Source: Burkholderiales bacterium
Lineage (GTDB): Bacteria; Pseudomonadota; Gammaproteobacteria; Burkholderiales; SG8-41
DNA length: 64,000 nucleotides
Direction of reading: 5' to 3'
NCBI GenBank assembly: GCA_022841375.1
Contig: JALHRQ010000005.1
Span: 124,001 to 188,000 of the forward strand
The notes beneath the pieces were generated by a model. The model ran no database searches. It saw only the letters and a list, made by a program, of their open reading frames with translations, and had not been told where the DNA came from. Both the position numbers and the translations under genes were made by a program. Each line of letters opens with the position of its first letter. Position 1 is the stretch's first letter. Of this stretch, positions 12,342 to 22,823 are shown in pieces.

Positions 12342-13301
12342 ATGAAAATCGCATTAGTCACCCCTGCGGCCGCGACCTCGCGTTACGGCAACCGCAACAC
12401 AGCAGTGCGCTGGGCTGAACTACTTCGGGAACTCGGCCACCAGGTGGCCATTCAGGAACGCTGGAACGGACGCAGTGCCGATCTGCTGCTGGCGTTGCAT
12501 GCCCGCCGCAGCCACGATTCCGTGGTACGTTTTGCCGGGCGTCATCCGGAGCGTCCGGTCATTCTTGCCCTCACCGGCACGGATCTGTATCGCGACATCC
12601 GCGACGACGCCAATGCCCAGGAGTCGATGGAACTGGCAACGCGAATGATCGTGCTGCAGGACATGGGACTGCGCGAACTGGCGCCGCCCCTACGCCGCAA
12701 GACGCGGGTGATTTACCAGTCCTGCGAGAGCATTGCCAGACAAGCGGTCATACGCTCATGCTTCGAAATCATTATCAGTGGGCATTTACGCGCTGAGAAA
12801 GATCCGTTCTGCGGTGCCGCTGCACTTGCCCATTTGCCAGCCGCTAGCGGTATCCGTATCACTCAGATCGGTGGCGCCCGGGAACCCGCACTTGCCAGAG
12901 AAGCCCGCGCCTGGATAAAACGCGAGCCGCGTTACCTCTGGCTGGGCGAACTGCGCAGACCGAATGCCCTGGCTACCCTCGCCCGTGGCCGCGCCATGCT
13001 GATCAGTTCGCGCATGGAAGGCGGTGCCAATGTGGTCAGCGAAGCGTTGATGGCGCGGGTTCCGGTCATTGCATCACGGATTCCCGGCAACGTCGGCATG
13101 CTCGGCGAGGACTACGCCGGCTACTATCCGGCCGGCAATGCACGCGCGCTGGCCCGGCTGCTGCGCCGGCTGGAAACCGATCCGGATCTGCTCCGGACCT
13201 TGCGTCGGCAATGCGCCGGGCGGCGCAAGCTGATCAGCCGCAGTCAGGAGCGCATCAAGCTTCGTGCATTGATCACGGAATGCACAAGAAAATACGTATA
13301 A
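12342..13301 (+). CDS. senB: SenB-like selenosugar synthase (glycosyltransferase fold)
   Basis: SenB joins selenophosphate to UDP-GlcNAc or a similar UDP-sugar to give a selenosugar, the selenium donor for SenA. The 319-residue protein is GT-B-like. The N-terminal half begins MKIALVTPAAATSRYGNRNTA and has LALTGTDLYRD at 76-85. The C-terminal donor site shows the E-x7-E pattern of GT4-like enzymes (Glu226 and Glu234 in RMEGGANVVSEAL), followed by PVIASRIPGNVGMLG. The N-terminal RYGNRNTA region matches my memory of the SenB (TIGR04348-type) family. It is divergent from senA and convergent with rnhB. Without the senA neighbour it would be called only a putative glycosyltransferase. Confidence 0.75.
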   Translation: MKIALVTPAAATSRYGNRNTAVRWAELLRELGHQVAIQERWNGRSADLLLALHARRSHDSVVRFAGRHPERPVILALTGTDLYRDIRDDANAQESMELATRMIVLQDMGLRELAPPLRRKTRVIYQSCESIARQAVIRSCFEIIISGHLRAEKDPFCGAAALAHLPAASGIRITQIGGAREPALAREARAWIKREPRYLWLGELRRPNALATLARGRAMLISSRMEGGANVVSEALMARVPVIASRIPGNVGMLGEDYAGYYPAGNARALARLLRRLETDPDLLRTLRRQCAGRRKLISRSQERIKLRALITECTRKYV

Positions 13302-13302
13302 C

Positions 13303-13328
13303 CTATTGTTTTATTTGATATTTAATAC
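13303..13328. repeat. AT-rich gene-end motif, copy 1 (variant)
   Basis: The stretch TATTGTTTTATTTGATATTT and its edges lie between the convergent stops of senB and rnhB and supply the rnhB stop codon. It resembles the better matched copies at 45221 and 60824 and a weak one at 47870. Its role is unknown. The low GC stands out against its surroundings. Confidence 0.4.
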
Positions 13329-13883
13329 GGCGCGCACTGGCGCAAAACTGCGTCGATGCTCCGGCGTGGGACCGAACCTGCGCAAGGCATCCATGTGCAA
13401 TACAGTGCCGTAACCCTTGTGCCGGTTGAAGCCGTATTCAGGATAAGTGGCGTGCAGTTCCAGCAGCAGCTCATCCCGTGCGACTTTGGCGAGTATCGAT
13501 GCCGCTGAAATCGCCGGCACCGAAGCGTCCCCCTGCACAATGGCTCGCGCAGGCATGGTGACCTTAGGCGTGTAAAGGCCATCAACCAGAATGGCTGCCG
13601 GCTGAATGCCCAGCCCCTCGACGGCACGGCGCATCGCCAGCAGACTCGCCTGCAGGATGTTCAAGGTGTCGATTTCTTCGACGCTTGCGCTGGCTACAGC
13701 CCAGCACACAGCACGCGCCTTGATTTCCAGCGCAAGCGCATCACGCCGTTTTGCGGTCAATTTTTTGGAGTCGGCCAGACCCTGAATCTGCGGCGGATCT
13801 TCAAGGATCACCGCGGCTGCAAATACAGGCCCGGCCAGCGGGCCGCGCCCCGCCTCATCAACACCGCAAACCACGACCGTCAT
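13311..13883 (-). CDS. rnhB: Ribonuclease HII
   Basis: RNase HII cuts RNA in RNA-DNA hybrids and removes single ribonucleotides from DNA. The 190-residue protein has the family start [14 protein letters not shown] with Asp-Glu metal ligands at 8-9. Further on are [12 protein letters not shown], the third acidic residue in ILVDGLYTP, and [12 protein letters not shown]. The C-terminal [26 protein letters not shown] is typical. It overlaps the lpxB stop by four bases (ATGA) and ends the rpsB-rnhB operon. Confidence 0.96.
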   Translation of the reverse strand: MTVVVCGVDEAGRGPLAGPVFAAAVILEDPPQIQGLADSKKLTAKRRDALALEIKARAVCWAVASASVEEIDTLNILQASLLAMRRAVEGLGIQPAAILVDGLYTPKVTMPARAIVQGDASVPAISAASILAKVARDELLLELHATYPEYGFNRHKGYGTVLHMDALRRFGPTPEHRRSFAPVRAVLNIK

Positions 13884-15052
13884 CGGCCCGGGCCTGACAA
13901 ATACGGCAATATCGCTTCAGCGGCACGCTGGGCGGCGTTCTGGCGCAGCACCACGGCCATCTCGCCAAATCGCTGCTCGATTGCAGTCCGCCGATCACTG
14001 TCATTGAGCAACTCGATCACCGCGGCAGACAGTGCCTCCGGAGTTGCCGCATCCTGCAGCAGTTCAGGCACGACGAATTCACCCGCGAGAATATTCGGCA
14101 AGCCCACCCAGGGCTGATAACGCCGGCTGTTCATGATCCACCAGCTCAACCGTGGCATGCGGTAGGTAATGACCATGGGACGCTGCAACAGCGCAGCCTC
14201 AAGCGTAGCCGTGCCCGAAGCCACCAGCACAACATCAGCAGCAGCCATCGCTTCATGCGCATGGCCGAAAAGCAGCGTTATTTCCAGTTCCCCGCTTTCC
14301 CGGCGGTAAAGGGCAGCTTCGAACAGTTCACGGGTCTGGCGATTGACCAGGGGCACCAGCAGACGAACGCCAGGCACCGCAGCAGCAATTTTCTCTGCCG
14401 CAGCGACAAATACATCTGACAGTTGCTCCAGTTCACTGAGTCTGCTGCCCGGCAGCAGTGCGACAACCGGAGCGGACGCGGGGATACGCAGCTCGGCTCT
14501 TGCCGCGATTTTGTCAGGCATGTTGGCCAGCATATCGGCCAGGGGATGGCCGACATAGGTCACCGGAATACCCGCCTGTTCGTAAAGAGGCGCCTCAAAT
14601 GGAAATACGGTCAGCATCCGTGAAACCGCCTTGCGAATCTTGCGGATGCGGCCGCCCCGCCAGGCCCAGATGGAAGGACTGACGTAATGCACCGTCGGAA
14701 TACCATGCGCCTTGAGGCCCGATTCAAGATCGAGATTGAAGTCCGGCGCGTCAATGCCGATGAAGACCGCCGGTTTCTCGCGCAGAAAAAAACGCTTAAG
14801 GTCTTTGCGGATACCGATGATTTCCCGGTAATGACGAATGACTTCGACATAACCACGGACCGAGAGCTTGTCCATCGGAAAAAGGGATTCGACACCGGCT
14901 GCCATCATTTTCGGACCGCCGATGCCGACAAAGCGCACTCCGGGACGTAGCTCACGCAATGCCGCTACCAGCGCACCGCCAAGCAAATCCCCCGAGGGCT
15001 CACCCGCAACAATGCCCACCAGCGGTCCGGTCGCCCTCATGGATTCAGGCAT
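13880..15052 (-). CDS. lpxB: Lipid-A-disaccharide synthase
   Basis: LpxB joins UDP-2,3-diacylglucosamine and lipid X to form the disaccharide of lipid A at the inner membrane. The 390-residue GT19 protein has [16 protein letters not shown] near the start, [17 protein letters not shown] in the middle and [24 protein letters not shown] toward the end. ATG 15052 is used; Met5 would serve equally well. It follows lpxA by six bases and overlaps rnhB by four. lpxD-fabZ-lpxA-lpxB order is conserved across proteobacteria. Confidence 0.96.
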   Translation of the reverse strand: MPESMRATGPLVGIVAGEPSGDLLGGALVAALRELRPGVRFVGIGGPKMMAAGVESLFPMDKLSVRGYVEVIRHYREIIGIRKDLKRFFLREKPAVFIGIDAPDFNLDLESGLKAHGIPTVHYVSPSIWAWRGGRIRKIRKAVSRMLTVFPFEAPLYEQAGIPVTYVGHPLADMLANMPDKIAARAELRIPASAPVVALLPGSRLSELEQLSDVFVAAAEKIAAAVPGVRLLVPLVNRQTRELFEAALYRRESGELEITLLFGHAHEAMAAADVVLVASGTATLEAALLQRPMVITYRMPRLSWWIMNSRRYQPWVGLPNILAGEFVVPELLQDAATPEALSAAVIELLNDSDRRTAIEQRFGEMAVVLRQNAAQRAAEAILPYLSGPGR

Positions 15053-15058
15053 GTTCTT

Positions 15059-15838
15059 TCAGCGGATTATGCCGCGGCCGGCCACGGCCAAAAATTCAAT
15101 CAATACCTGCATTTCCGCCCACGCTCCTGCTTCAGCCGCTATCGCTGCACGCGCGTCCTCAAAGGACAGCCCGGATTTATAAAGTGTTTTGTAGGCGCGT
15201 TTGATTGCGGTGATGGCTTCTGCAGAAAACCCGCGTCTGCGCAGCCCTTCGCTGTTGATGCCATGCGGAATTGCCGTGTTGCCCGAAGCCATGATATAGG
15301 GCGGCAGATCCTGCAGCAAAATTGTTCCCATTGCTGTAATGCTGTGTGCCCCGATTCTGCAAAACTGGTGCACTACGGTAAAACCACCGAGGATTGCATG
15401 GTCGTCAACGTGCACGTGCCCGGCGATCTGGGCGTTGTTGGCAAAAATCGTGTGATTACCCACCTGGCAGTCGTGCGCGATGTGCACGTAAGCCATGATC
15501 CAGTTGTTATTGCCTATTTTGGTTACGCCTGCATCCTGCGTCGTACCGCGGTTCAGGGTGCAAAACTCACGTATGGTGTTGTCATCACCGATTTCTAGGC
15601 GCGTGGGTTCGTTACTGTATTTTTTGTCCTGTGGCGCCTCACCGATGGAACTGAATTGAAATAATTTGTTGCGGGCACCGATTCGGGTATGCGCACCGAT
15701 GACCACGTGGGGCCCAATGCGGGTGCCGGCACCGATTACCGTGTCGGGACCAACAATCGAATACGGGCCGATCTCGACATCGTCGGCGAGGCTGGCCCGG
15801 GGATCGACAATAGCCGTTGGATGGATACGCGTAACCAC
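15059..15838 (-). CDS. lpxA: UDP-N-acetylglucosamine O-acyltransferase
   Basis: LpxA adds a 3-hydroxyacyl chain from ACP to UDP-GlcNAc, the first step of lipid A synthesis. The protein is a left-handed parallel beta-helix: hexapeptide repeats fill residues ~4-185, followed by a helical C-terminal part. The catalytic His lies in the [10 protein letters not shown] segment. I choose GTG 15838, eight bases after the fabZ stop; this gives 259 residues and the normal start [11 protein letters not shown]. An upstream GTG inside fabZ would add 12 residues without support. Confidence 0.94.
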   Translation of the reverse strand: MVTRIHPTAIVDPRASLADDVEIGPYSIVGPDTVIGAGTRIGPHVVIGAHTRIGARNKLFQFSSIGEAPQDKKYSNEPTRLEIGDDNTIREFCTLNRGTTQDAGVTKIGNNNWIMAYVHIAHDCQVGNHTIFANNAQIAGHVHVDDHAILGGFTVVHQFCRIGAHSITAMGTILLQDLPPYIMASGNTAIPHGINSEGLRRRGFSAEAITAIKRAYKTLYKSGLSFEDARAAIAAEAGAWAEMQVLIEFLAVAGRGIIR

Positions 15839-15846
15839 GGCCTGTT

Positions 15847-16296
15847 TTATGCCGGAAGATCGCGAACAGTGCACATCAACTCGGCTTCCGCAACCACCGC
15901 ATCGTCCACCCGCGCCAGAGCGCTGAACTTCCAGATGCCGCGAACATGCCGCGTCAGAGTCACCGTGATCCGCAAGGTATCGCCGGCAGTTACCGGACGT
16001 TTGAAGCGCGCATTATCGATGCCGACAAAGTAATAAATCGACTTGTCATTGGCCTTGGCGCCCATAGTGACAAAAGACAGTATGGCAGCGGCCTGTGCCA
16101 TGGCTTCGATAATTAAAACCCCCGGCATTACCGGATGATGCGGAAAATGCCCGACAAAAAAAGGCTCATTGATGGTGACGTTTTTCAATGCTTCGATGCT
16201 TTTGCCTGGCTCATACGACAGAACGCGGTCAATCAGTAGAAACGGATACCGATGCGGAAGGTAACGCAGTATCTCGTTGATATCCATGCCGTTCAT
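15847..16296 (-). CDS. fabZ: 3-hydroxyacyl-ACP dehydratase FabZ
   Basis: FabZ dehydrates (3R)-hydroxyacyl-ACP in fatty acid elongation and competes with LpxA and LpxD for hydroxymyristoyl-ACP. The 149-residue hotdog protein has [14 protein letters not shown] near the start, the catalytic His in [22 protein letters not shown], and the Glu in the same segment. Start and stop overlap neighbours closely: ATGA with lpxD upstream, eight bases to lpxA downstream. Confidence 0.97.
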   Translation of the reverse strand: MNGMDINEILRYLPHRYPFLLIDRVLSYEPGKSIEALKNVTINEPFFVGHFPHHPVMPGVLIIEAMAQAAAILSFVTMGAKANDKSIYYFVGIDNARFKRPVTAGDTLRITVTLTRHVRGIWKFSALARVDDAVVAEAELMCTVRDLPA

Positions 16297-17327
16297 TGTT
16301 TACCTTTCTTGCGCAGTTCCAGCGCTTTTTCCAATGCGCGGACGCGCTCAGTCAGTTCAGCGAGGTTTCGCAGGCTTGCAGCATTACGCCGCCAGTCGCG
16401 ATTGACCTCGAAAGGGTAAGCCCCGGTATATGTGCCGGGTTCAGTGATGGATTTGGTCACCAGCGTATGCGCTGAAATCTCGACTTGATCGGAAATGCTC
16501 AAATGCCCGGCAATGCCCGAAGCCCCGCCAATCCTGCAATATCGTCCGACCCGGGAGCTGCCTGCGATACCAACGCAGGCGGCGATGGCGGTGTGCGCTC
16601 CGATATGAACGTTGTGAGCGATCTGGATCTGGTTATCCAGCTTGACGCCATCTTCGATGACGGTGTCTTCGATGGCGCCGCGGTCGATAGTGGTATTGGC
16701 GCCGATCTCCACATCATCACCGATGCTTACGCCGCCAATTTGGGGAATCTTGAGCCAGCGACCTTCGTCCATCGCGATGCCGAATCCGTCCGCACCGATC
16801 ACCACTCCTGAGTGAATAATCGTACGCACCCCTATGGAGCATTGTTTATAAATCGTAACATTGGCGTACAGATGACCGTGCTCACCGATGGAGGAATGGG
16901 CGCCGATATAACAGCCGGCTCCAATCCGGACATGCGCAGCAATGACTACGCCCTCCTCGATGACAGCGCACGGACCAATTTCAACCCCCTCTCCAATCAC
17001 AGCGGTCGGGTGGATGACTGCACTCGGGTGAAAACCCGGGGCAGCTTCTGGTTCGGGGTTCAGAAGAGCCGAGACCCGTGCGAAATAGGAATACGGGTTG
17101 GCTGCGACGATATAGGGAATAACCAAAGCACCGCGTAGCGCTTCCCCGACAATCACCGCACCGGCGGTGGTGGATTTCAGATGCGGCAGGTAACGCTCAT
17201 TGGCCAGGAAAGTAATGGTATCGGGCAAAGCTTTTTCTACAGTTGCAACTTGCCGAACTGCGATGCCGCCATCCCCCACCAGTTCACCGCCAAGGCGTTC
17301 AACAATACCGGCCAGAGTAATAAACAC
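16293..17327 (-). CDS. lpxD: UDP-3-O-(3-hydroxyacyl)glucosamine N-acyltransferase
   Basis: LpxD adds the second hydroxyacyl chain to UDP-3-O-acylglucosamine. The 344-residue protein has the uridine-binding N-terminal domain ([23 protein letters not shown]) and then a hexapeptide-repeat beta-helix from about residue 100 to 290. The catalytic His is in [17 protein letters not shown] charged helical tail ([19 protein letters not shown]) ends it. It lies 73 bases after skp and overlaps fabZ by four bases. Confidence 0.97.
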   Translation of the reverse strand: MFITLAGIVERLGGELVGDGGIAVRQVATVEKALPDTITFLANERYLPHLKSTTAGAVIVGEALRGALVIPYIVAANPYSYFARVSALLNPEPEAAPGFHPSAVIHPTAVIGEGVEIGPCAVIEEGVVIAAHVRIGAGCYIGAHSSIGEHGHLYANVTIYKQCSIGVRTIIHSGVVIGADGFGIAMDEGRWLKIPQIGGVSIGDDVEIGANTTIDRGAIEDTVIEDGVKLDNQIQIAHNVHIGAHTAIAACVGIAGSSRVGRYCRIGGASGIAGHLSISDQVEISAHTLVTKSITEPGTYTGAYPFEVNRDWRRNAASLRNLAELTERVRALEKALELRKKGKQ

Positions 17328-17400
17328 GATCTGCCGCCTCTTTATCGGTTTGCCGCCACTCGACCTCCGGGCTTTCGGGAGTGGTGTCCGGCATAAACCG

Positions 17401-17907
17401 TCATTTGCCTTCCGAGAGCGCTTTCAGAACACGATCGGTAATATCGATTCTGGGATTGCGATACACCGCCTCCTGCAGAATGACATCGTATTTCTCTGCC
17501 TCAGCGATCTGCTTGATCACACGATTGGCGCGCTCGAACAGGGCTCCGAGTTCCTGATTACGGCGCAAGTTCAGATCCTCGCGATATTCACGCTGCATGC
17601 GCTGAAAATCCAGACTCAGACGTCCCAGTTCCTGCTCCTTGGCGCGCCGGTCGCTCTCGCTCATGGTCAAGGCATCTTTTTCCAGCTGCCCCTGCATGGT
17701 CTTGATCTGCGCTTCACGACGCTGCATTTCCTGGGCGCGGGGCGCAAATTCTTTCTCAAGCTGCTTGCTGGCACGATCTGCGGGAGCACTTTCCCTGGTG
17801 ATGCGCTCCTGGTCAACAAAGCCGATTTTCAGCTCCGCTGCCAGGGACACTTGAGCGGCAGCGAGGGCAGCAATCGCCATCGTGTTCAAAATTAAACGTT
17901 TCAACAT
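17401..17907 (-). CDS. skp: Periplasmic chaperone Skp/OmpH
   Basis: Skp holds unfolded outer-membrane proteins in the periplasm before BamA inserts them. From ATG 17907, preceded by a good AGAGGAATT site, it has 168 residues; an in-frame ATG seven codons earlier lacks such a site. A signal peptide (MLKRLILNTMAIAALAAAQVSLAA) leads to the mature start ELKIGFVDQERI. The rest is mostly charged coiled coil (about 45-130), as in the tentacle-like Skp trimer. It lies between bamA and lpxD, its standard place. Confidence 0.94.
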   Translation of the reverse strand: MLKRLILNTMAIAALAAAQVSLAAELKIGFVDQERITRESAPADRASKQLEKEFAPRAQEMQRREAQIKTMQGQLEKDALTMSESDRRAKEQELGRLSLDFQRMQREYREDLNLRRNQELGALFERANRVIKQIAEAEKYDVILQEAVYRNPRIDITDRVLKALSEGK

Positions 17908-17965
17908 AATTCCTCTGCTCCTCATCACGAAAGTGCCGTGTCTTTAATACATCTCATCTGGCACA

Positions 17966-20248
17966 TCAGAATCCACTGCCAAATGTAAATTGAAAGGCCT
18001 GCTTGCGATCGGTGGCCATTGAGTTCAATGGCGCAGCTATGCTAATTTTCAGCGGGCCAAACGGCGACGCCCAAGCCAGCGACAAGCCGGTGGAATAGCG
18101 AGCCTGATCACTGTCAAATGAATAACCAATCATGCCGTAGTCGAAAAATGCACCCATGCGCACTGATTTGTCATTCTGCAAACCGGGAAACGGAAATAAA
18201 AACTCGACATTGCCGACCAAACGGTGGTCGCCACCCAGCGGATCTCCGTTTATATCCTTGGGACCCAGTGTGGATTGACGGTAGCCACGAACAGAGTTTA
18301 CACCGCCGGCAAAAAAGTTCTTGAAAAACGGCAATGGCAGGGTGCTGGTCCCGTCACCAACGCCCAGCTCACCGTTTAGCATCACCGTGTAGAGCCGACT
18401 CAACGGGAAATAGCGCTGATATTGATAGCTGACTTTATAGTATTCCAGATCGGCTCCAGGCAGCCCCATCTCGCCAACAGCCCGTTGCAGGGTTCCCTTG
18501 GTCGGGTAAATCAGGCTGTCCCGGCCGTCCCGGACCCACCCCATCGATCCGATGATGGCATCACTGTCATTACCAAAAGTATTGACGTAGGTTTTGTAAA
18601 CCAAAGGACTGTCGGCAAATGTAGTGATACTAGTACTTTCATACGACAACCCATAGCTGATCGTATCCCGCTCCGTTACCGGCACGCCAAACCGCACGCC
18701 GCCACCCAGAGTCTTGGTACTATATCTACCAAGTTCTGCACGTGTGCCATCGACTTCTCTTGAAAAGATGTCAAAACCCTGACTGACCCCATCGACGGTA
18801 AAGTAGGGATCGGTATAAGACAGCGCGTAAATTGTATTAAAGTTGCTTGAATTTACCTGCGCGGAAACATGTTTTCCCGAGCCAAAAATATTCTGCTGCG
18901 CAATTGAACCCGACAGTGTGACGCCCTCGCCGCTGCCAAAACCGGCACCCAGAAGGATGTTGCCGGTCGGCTTCTCAACCACTGAAAAATTCACATCGAC
19001 CTGATCCGTCGTCCCGGTGACCGAAGGGGTTTCAACGTTGACCTCGGTGAAGTAACCCAGCCTGTCGATACGGCTTCTGGATAAATTGATCTTTTCTGAC
19101 GAATACCAGCCGCCTTCAATCTGGCGCATTTCGCGTCTGATCACTTCATCGCGGGTGCGCGTGTTGCCGCCCACATTCATGCGTCTGACATAAACGCGGC
19201 GACCCGGATCAATAAAAAAAGTAAAAGCGGCCTGATGCTTTGTTTTATCGAGGTCAGGTGCGGCATTGACGTTGGCAAAGGCATAACCGTCATTCCCAAG
19301 CCGATCGTTGATGTTCTTGGTCGACTCCGCAATCTTGGTCCGGGAAAAAACCTCGCCGTTTTTGACGGTAATCAATTTCCGGATTTCATCTTCCGGAATC
19401 AGCAGCTCTCCGGCAATCTTGATATCCGATACCGTGTATTTAGGTCCTTCGGTAAGACTGACACTGATGTAAATGTCTTTCTTGTCGGGCGAAATCGTGA
19501 CCTGTGTCGAATCAATGGTGAATTCCAGGTAACCACGATCGAGGTAGTAAGAACGCAGCGTCTCAAGATCTGCTGAAAGCTTGGGCCGGGAGTATTGGTC
19601 GTGCTTGCTCCACCAGGTCATCATGCCCGGGGTGCGCAGCACAAACAGGGAAAGCAGATCTTTCTCGGGAAATGTCTTGGCGCCGATGATGCTGATCTGC
19701 CGTATTTTTGCCACTTCGCCTTCATCGACATTAAAGTTGATGGCGACGCGGTTGCGCTCCAGCGGCGTAACCGTCGTGGTAATTGCAACCGCGTAACGGC
19801 CCCGCGTCAGATACTGGCGTTTCAGCTCCTGCTCCGCCCGATCGAGCTGGGAACGATCAAAAATACGCCCGTCACCAAGACCAATCTGCCGCAGGCTTTT
19901 GATGAGCTGGTCTTTTTCGAACTCTTTAACGCCGATGAAGTCGATTTGTGCAATGGACGGACGCTCCTGCACTGCAACAACCAGCACGCTGCCTTCGACT
20001 TCAATCGAGACATCCTTGAAAAATCCGGTGCCAAACAGCGCGCGGATAGCCGCCGCCGCCTTCTGATCGTCCATGGTTTCGCCGACCTTGACCGGCAAAT
20101 AGCTGAACACCGTTCCAGCCTCAATGCGCTGAATACCTTCAACGCGAATATCTTTGACGACAAAAGGTTCTATCGCCAGGGCGGTTCCGGGCAAAAGCAT
20201 TAACACCAGCGGGAGGATGCGGAGGCGGAACATAGGGAAACGGGGCAT
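17966..20248 (-). CDS. bamA: Outer-membrane protein assembly factor BamA
   Basis: BamA is the central beta-barrel of the BAM complex that folds outer-membrane proteins. ATG 20248 starts one base after the rseP stop, giving 760 residues; the longer reading begins inside rseP. A signal peptide ends near TALA. Five POTRA domains follow (about 25-425, beginning PFVVKDIRVEGIQRI), then the 16-strand barrel. The loop motif NSVRGYRQSTLGP matches the conserved VRGF/Y region in the barrel lumen. The C-terminus ends in Phe (FQFTFGSGF), the usual barrel signal. Order rseP-bamA-skp-lpxD is conserved. Confidence 0.97.
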   Translation of the reverse strand: MPRFPMFRLRILPLVLMLLPGTALAIEPFVVKDIRVEGIQRIEAGTVFSYLPVKVGETMDDQKAAAAIRALFGTGFFKDVSIEVEGSVLVVAVQERPSIAQIDFIGVKEFEKDQLIKSLRQIGLGDGRIFDRSQLDRAEQELKRQYLTRGRYAVAITTTVTPLERNRVAINFNVDEGEVAKIRQISIIGAKTFPEKDLLSLFVLRTPGMMTWWSKHDQYSRPKLSADLETLRSYYLDRGYLEFTIDSTQVTISPDKKDIYISVSLTEGPKYTVSDIKIAGELLIPEDEIRKLITVKNGEVFSRTKIAESTKNINDRLGNDGYAFANVNAAPDLDKTKHQAAFTFFIDPGRRVYVRRMNVGGNTRTRDEVIRREMRQIEGGWYSSEKINLSRSRIDRLGYFTEVNVETPSVTGTTDQVDVNFSVVEKPTGNILLGAGFGSGEGVTLSGSIAQQNIFGSGKHVSAQVNSSNFNTIYALSYTDPYFTVDGVSQGFDIFSREVDGTRAELGRYSTKTLGGGVRFGVPVTERDTISYGLSYESTSITTFADSPLVYKTYVNTFGNDSDAIIGSMGWVRDGRDSLIYPTKGTLQRAVGEMGLPGADLEYYKVSYQYQRYFPLSRLYTVMLNGELGVGDGTSTLPLPFFKNFFAGGVNSVRGYRQSTLGPKDINGDPLGGDHRLVGNVEFLFPFPGLQNDKSVRMGAFFDYGMIGYSFDSDQARYSTGLSLAWASPFGPLKISIAAPLNSMATDRKQAFQFTFGSGF

Positions 20249-20249
20249 A

Positions 20250-21617
20250 TTAACTGCTGAATAGGCGGTGAATGTCGTTATAAATCGCAAAGGCCATCAA
20301 TACGAACAGCAATGTCATGCCGATGTGTTGCCCGACTTCCATAATCTTGTCAGGCACCGGCTTACCGGTGAAAATCTCCACGGAATAATACATCAAGTGC
20401 CCCCCATCCAATAACGGTACAGGCAGCAGATTAAGCACTCCCAGACTGATGCTGATCAGGGCTAGGAACAGAAGGTAGGATATCCAGCCGCTTTGTGCGG
20501 ACTGGCCAGCATAATCAGCAATGGTGATCGGTCCGCTGAGATTCTTCAGCGACATTTCCCCCATGATCATTTTGCCCAGCATTCGGAGGCTAAACAGCGA
20601 GGTATCCCAGGTTTTGACCAGCGCCTTCTGGATGCTCTCGACAGGCCCGTAAGACACCACAGTGGATATGCGCTGCATGGCTTTTTCATCCAGACGCGGG
20701 CCAGCCCCAATCCGGCCGATGACAGTGCCATTTGTATTTACCCGATCCGGAACGACTTTGATCGCAGGTATATCAACCTCTCCACGACGTATCCGAAATT
20801 GCAGCTCCTGGCCTGCTCCAGCGCGGATTTTTCCAACCAGAGCATCCCAAGTGGCTACTTTTTCACCATTAACGCTGAGTATGTAATCCCCGATCTGCAA
20901 GCCGGCGGAAGCGGCTGCCCCGCCACCGACTATCTCCCCGATGACCGGCGGTAAAGGCAGGCGAAATCTGACGAACCCCAAAGTGCCAAGCAAATCACCT
21001 TCCAGGTCTTTTGAGGACAGCGTTTCAAATCCGAGGGTACGAACCGTGGCAATTTGCTGCTCGTTTTTGACTGCGATGGCCACTGGCTGACGGTCAAGCG
21101 CACGTTGCAGCAGTTGCCAGCGAAAGTCCTGCCAGGACGGCACTTTTTCTCCATCAACACTCAGCACGGTATCGCCAGCTACAAAGCCGGCACGCGCTGC
21201 AGGACTATCGGCAACTGGTTCGCCAAGCGTGGGCACAAGCCCGGGAATGCCATGCACAAAAAGCACCCAATACAAAATGATTGCCGCAAGAAAATTGGCG
21301 ATTGGTCCGGCGGCGACAATGGCAAATCGCTGCCATACGCTTTTGCGGTTAAAAGCACGATGCAACTCTGAAGGTGCCACATCGCCTTCACGCTCGTCGA
21401 GCATTTTCACATAGCCGCCCAAAGGCACCATGGCTATCCTCAATTCGGAGCGATCTGCGCCAAATCTGCGAGACCAGATTGCCCTTCCGAATCCAACAGA
21501 AAAGCACAACACTTTGACGCCACAACGACGGGCAACCCAGTAATGACCGAATTCGTGCACGACAATCAGGACACTGAGGGCAACGAGAAATGCTGCAAGC
21601 GTCAAAAGGATACTCAT
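20250..21617 (-). CDS. rseP: Site-2 zinc protease RseP
   Basis: RseP cuts membrane-bound anti-sigma factor RseA and leftover signal peptides inside the membrane. The 455-residue protein shows the zinc site VVHEFGHYW (His21, Glu22, His25), two periplasmic PDZ domains (about 115-200 and 205-290), and the third ligand motif [13 protein letters not shown] near the C-terminus. Four membrane helices fit the family. It overlaps dxr by four bases and is followed by bamA, linking envelope stress signalling to barrel assembly. Confidence 0.96.
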   Translation of the reverse strand: MSILLTLAAFLVALSVLIVVHEFGHYWVARRCGVKVLCFSVGFGRAIWSRRFGADRSELRIAMVPLGGYVKMLDEREGDVAPSELHRAFNRKSVWQRFAIVAAGPIANFLAAIILYWVLFVHGIPGLVPTLGEPVADSPAARAGFVAGDTVLSVDGEKVPSWQDFRWQLLQRALDRQPVAIAVKNEQQIATVRTLGFETLSSKDLEGDLLGTLGFVRFRLPLPPVIGEIVGGGAAASAGLQIGDYILSVNGEKVATWDALVGKIRAGAGQELQFRIRRGEVDIPAIKVVPDRVNTNGTVIGRIGAGPRLDEKAMQRISTVVSYGPVESIQKALVKTWDTSLFSLRMLGKMIMGEMSLKNLSGPITIADYAGQSAQSGWISYLLFLALISISLGVLNLLPVPLLDGGHLMYYSVEIFTGKPVPDKIMEVGQHIGMTLLFVLMAFAIYNDIHRLFSS

Positions 21618-22819
21618 GCCCCTGCTCCGGCAGTTATTGTTGATGTCCGCGGAGCGCAGGCGGAAAGGGTTAATTCCCGTGACAATTGATCCACTGCTTC
21701 AACATCCTCAATAGTGGCTATTGTCCGTTCGGGAACTGCGCTTACTACCGTCTCGATCAATCTAGGAATATCGAGAAAGCCGATTCTGTGATCCAGAAAC
21801 TCGGCGACAGCAACCTCATTTGCCGCATTGAGCGCAATCACCGCCGCAGCACCGGTTTTCAGCGCGTCATAGGCCAGGCGAAGGCAAGGAAAGCGCGCGG
21901 TATCGGGACGCTCAAACTGGAGGGTGCCGATTGCGGCCAAATCCAGGAAATCGGCGCCCGAAGATATTCGTGACGGGTGCCCAAGGGCATGCGCGATTGG
22001 GGTGCGCATATCCGGATTACCGAGTTGCGCGAGGACCGAGCCATCACAATACTCGACCATGGAATGAATAACGCTTTGCGGATGTATTATCACCTCGATA
22101 ACAGAGGGATCCGCATCGAACAACCAATGTGCCTCAATGACCTCAAGACCTTTATTCATCATGGTAGCCGAATCCACAGAAATTTTTCGGCCCATCATCC
22201 AGTTCGGATGAGCAACCGCCTGTTCCGGAGTAACCAGTGACATTTGCGCCAGCGACAGGGTCCGGAACGGACCGCCTGAAGCCGTGAGCAATATCCGTCT
22301 GACGCCATTATTCTTCAGTGAACCGCTTTGTTTTCCGGGCATAGCCTGGAATACGGCGTTATGTTCGCTGTCGATGGGCAAAAGTACCGAACCGCTGGTT
22401 TTAACCGCTGACATGAACAATGCTCCGGCAGTGACCAGGGATTCCTTGTTGGCAAGAAGGATTCGTTTGCCTGCATGGGCCGCTGCCAGGGTTGCGCGCA
22501 GACCAGCGATGCCAACGATCGCCGCCATGACTGTCGTTACTTCGGGCAATGCGGCGACCTTTTCAAGAGCCGCGATTCCGCACAACACTTCAGTTTCGGA
22601 ACCGGAAGCACGCAGTTGCCGCTGAAGCCGTTCGGCATGAGCGGTCTCAATCACCACTGCATAGCGCGGCCGGAATTTGCAGCATTGTTCGAGAAGCAGA
22701 TCGATTCTGGATCGTGCAGTCAACGCAACGATGGAAAACCGCTCCGGATTACGGTCAACGACGTCAAGGGTGCTGACGCCGATGCTGCCGGTAGAGCCGA
22801 GTATCGTCAGAAATTGCAT
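21614..22819 (-). CDS. dxr: 1-deoxy-D-xylulose-5-phosphate reductoisomerase
   Basis: Dxr (IspC) makes 2-C-methyl-D-erythritol-4-phosphate in the MEP isoprenoid pathway, using NADPH and a divalent metal. The 401-residue protein has the nucleotide motif [15 protein letters not shown] at the start, LLANKESLV in the middle, and the metal and substrate segment [33 protein letters not shown] and [16 protein letters not shown] follow. Isoprenoids from this pathway feed UppS three genes upstream. The stop overlaps the rseP start by four bases. Confidence 0.97.
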   Translation of the reverse strand: MQFLTILGSTGSIGVSTLDVVDRNPERFSIVALTARSRIDLLLEQCCKFRPRYAVVIETAHAERLQRQLRASGSETEVLCGIAALEKVAALPEVTTVMAAIVGIAGLRATLAAAHAGKRILLANKESLVTAGALFMSAVKTSGSVLLPIDSEHNAVFQAMPGKQSGSLKNNGVRRILLTASGGPFRTLSLAQMSLVTPEQAVAHPNWMMGRKISVDSATMMNKGLEVIEAHWLFDADPSVIEVIIHPQSVIHSMVEYCDGSVLAQLGNPDMRTPIAHALGHPSRISSGADFLDLAAIGTLQFERPDTARFPCLRLAYDALKTGAAAVIALNAANEVAVAEFLDHRIGFLDIPRLIETVVSAVPERTIATIEDVEAVDQLSRELTLSACAPRTSTITAGAGA

Positions 22820-22823
22820 GTCA

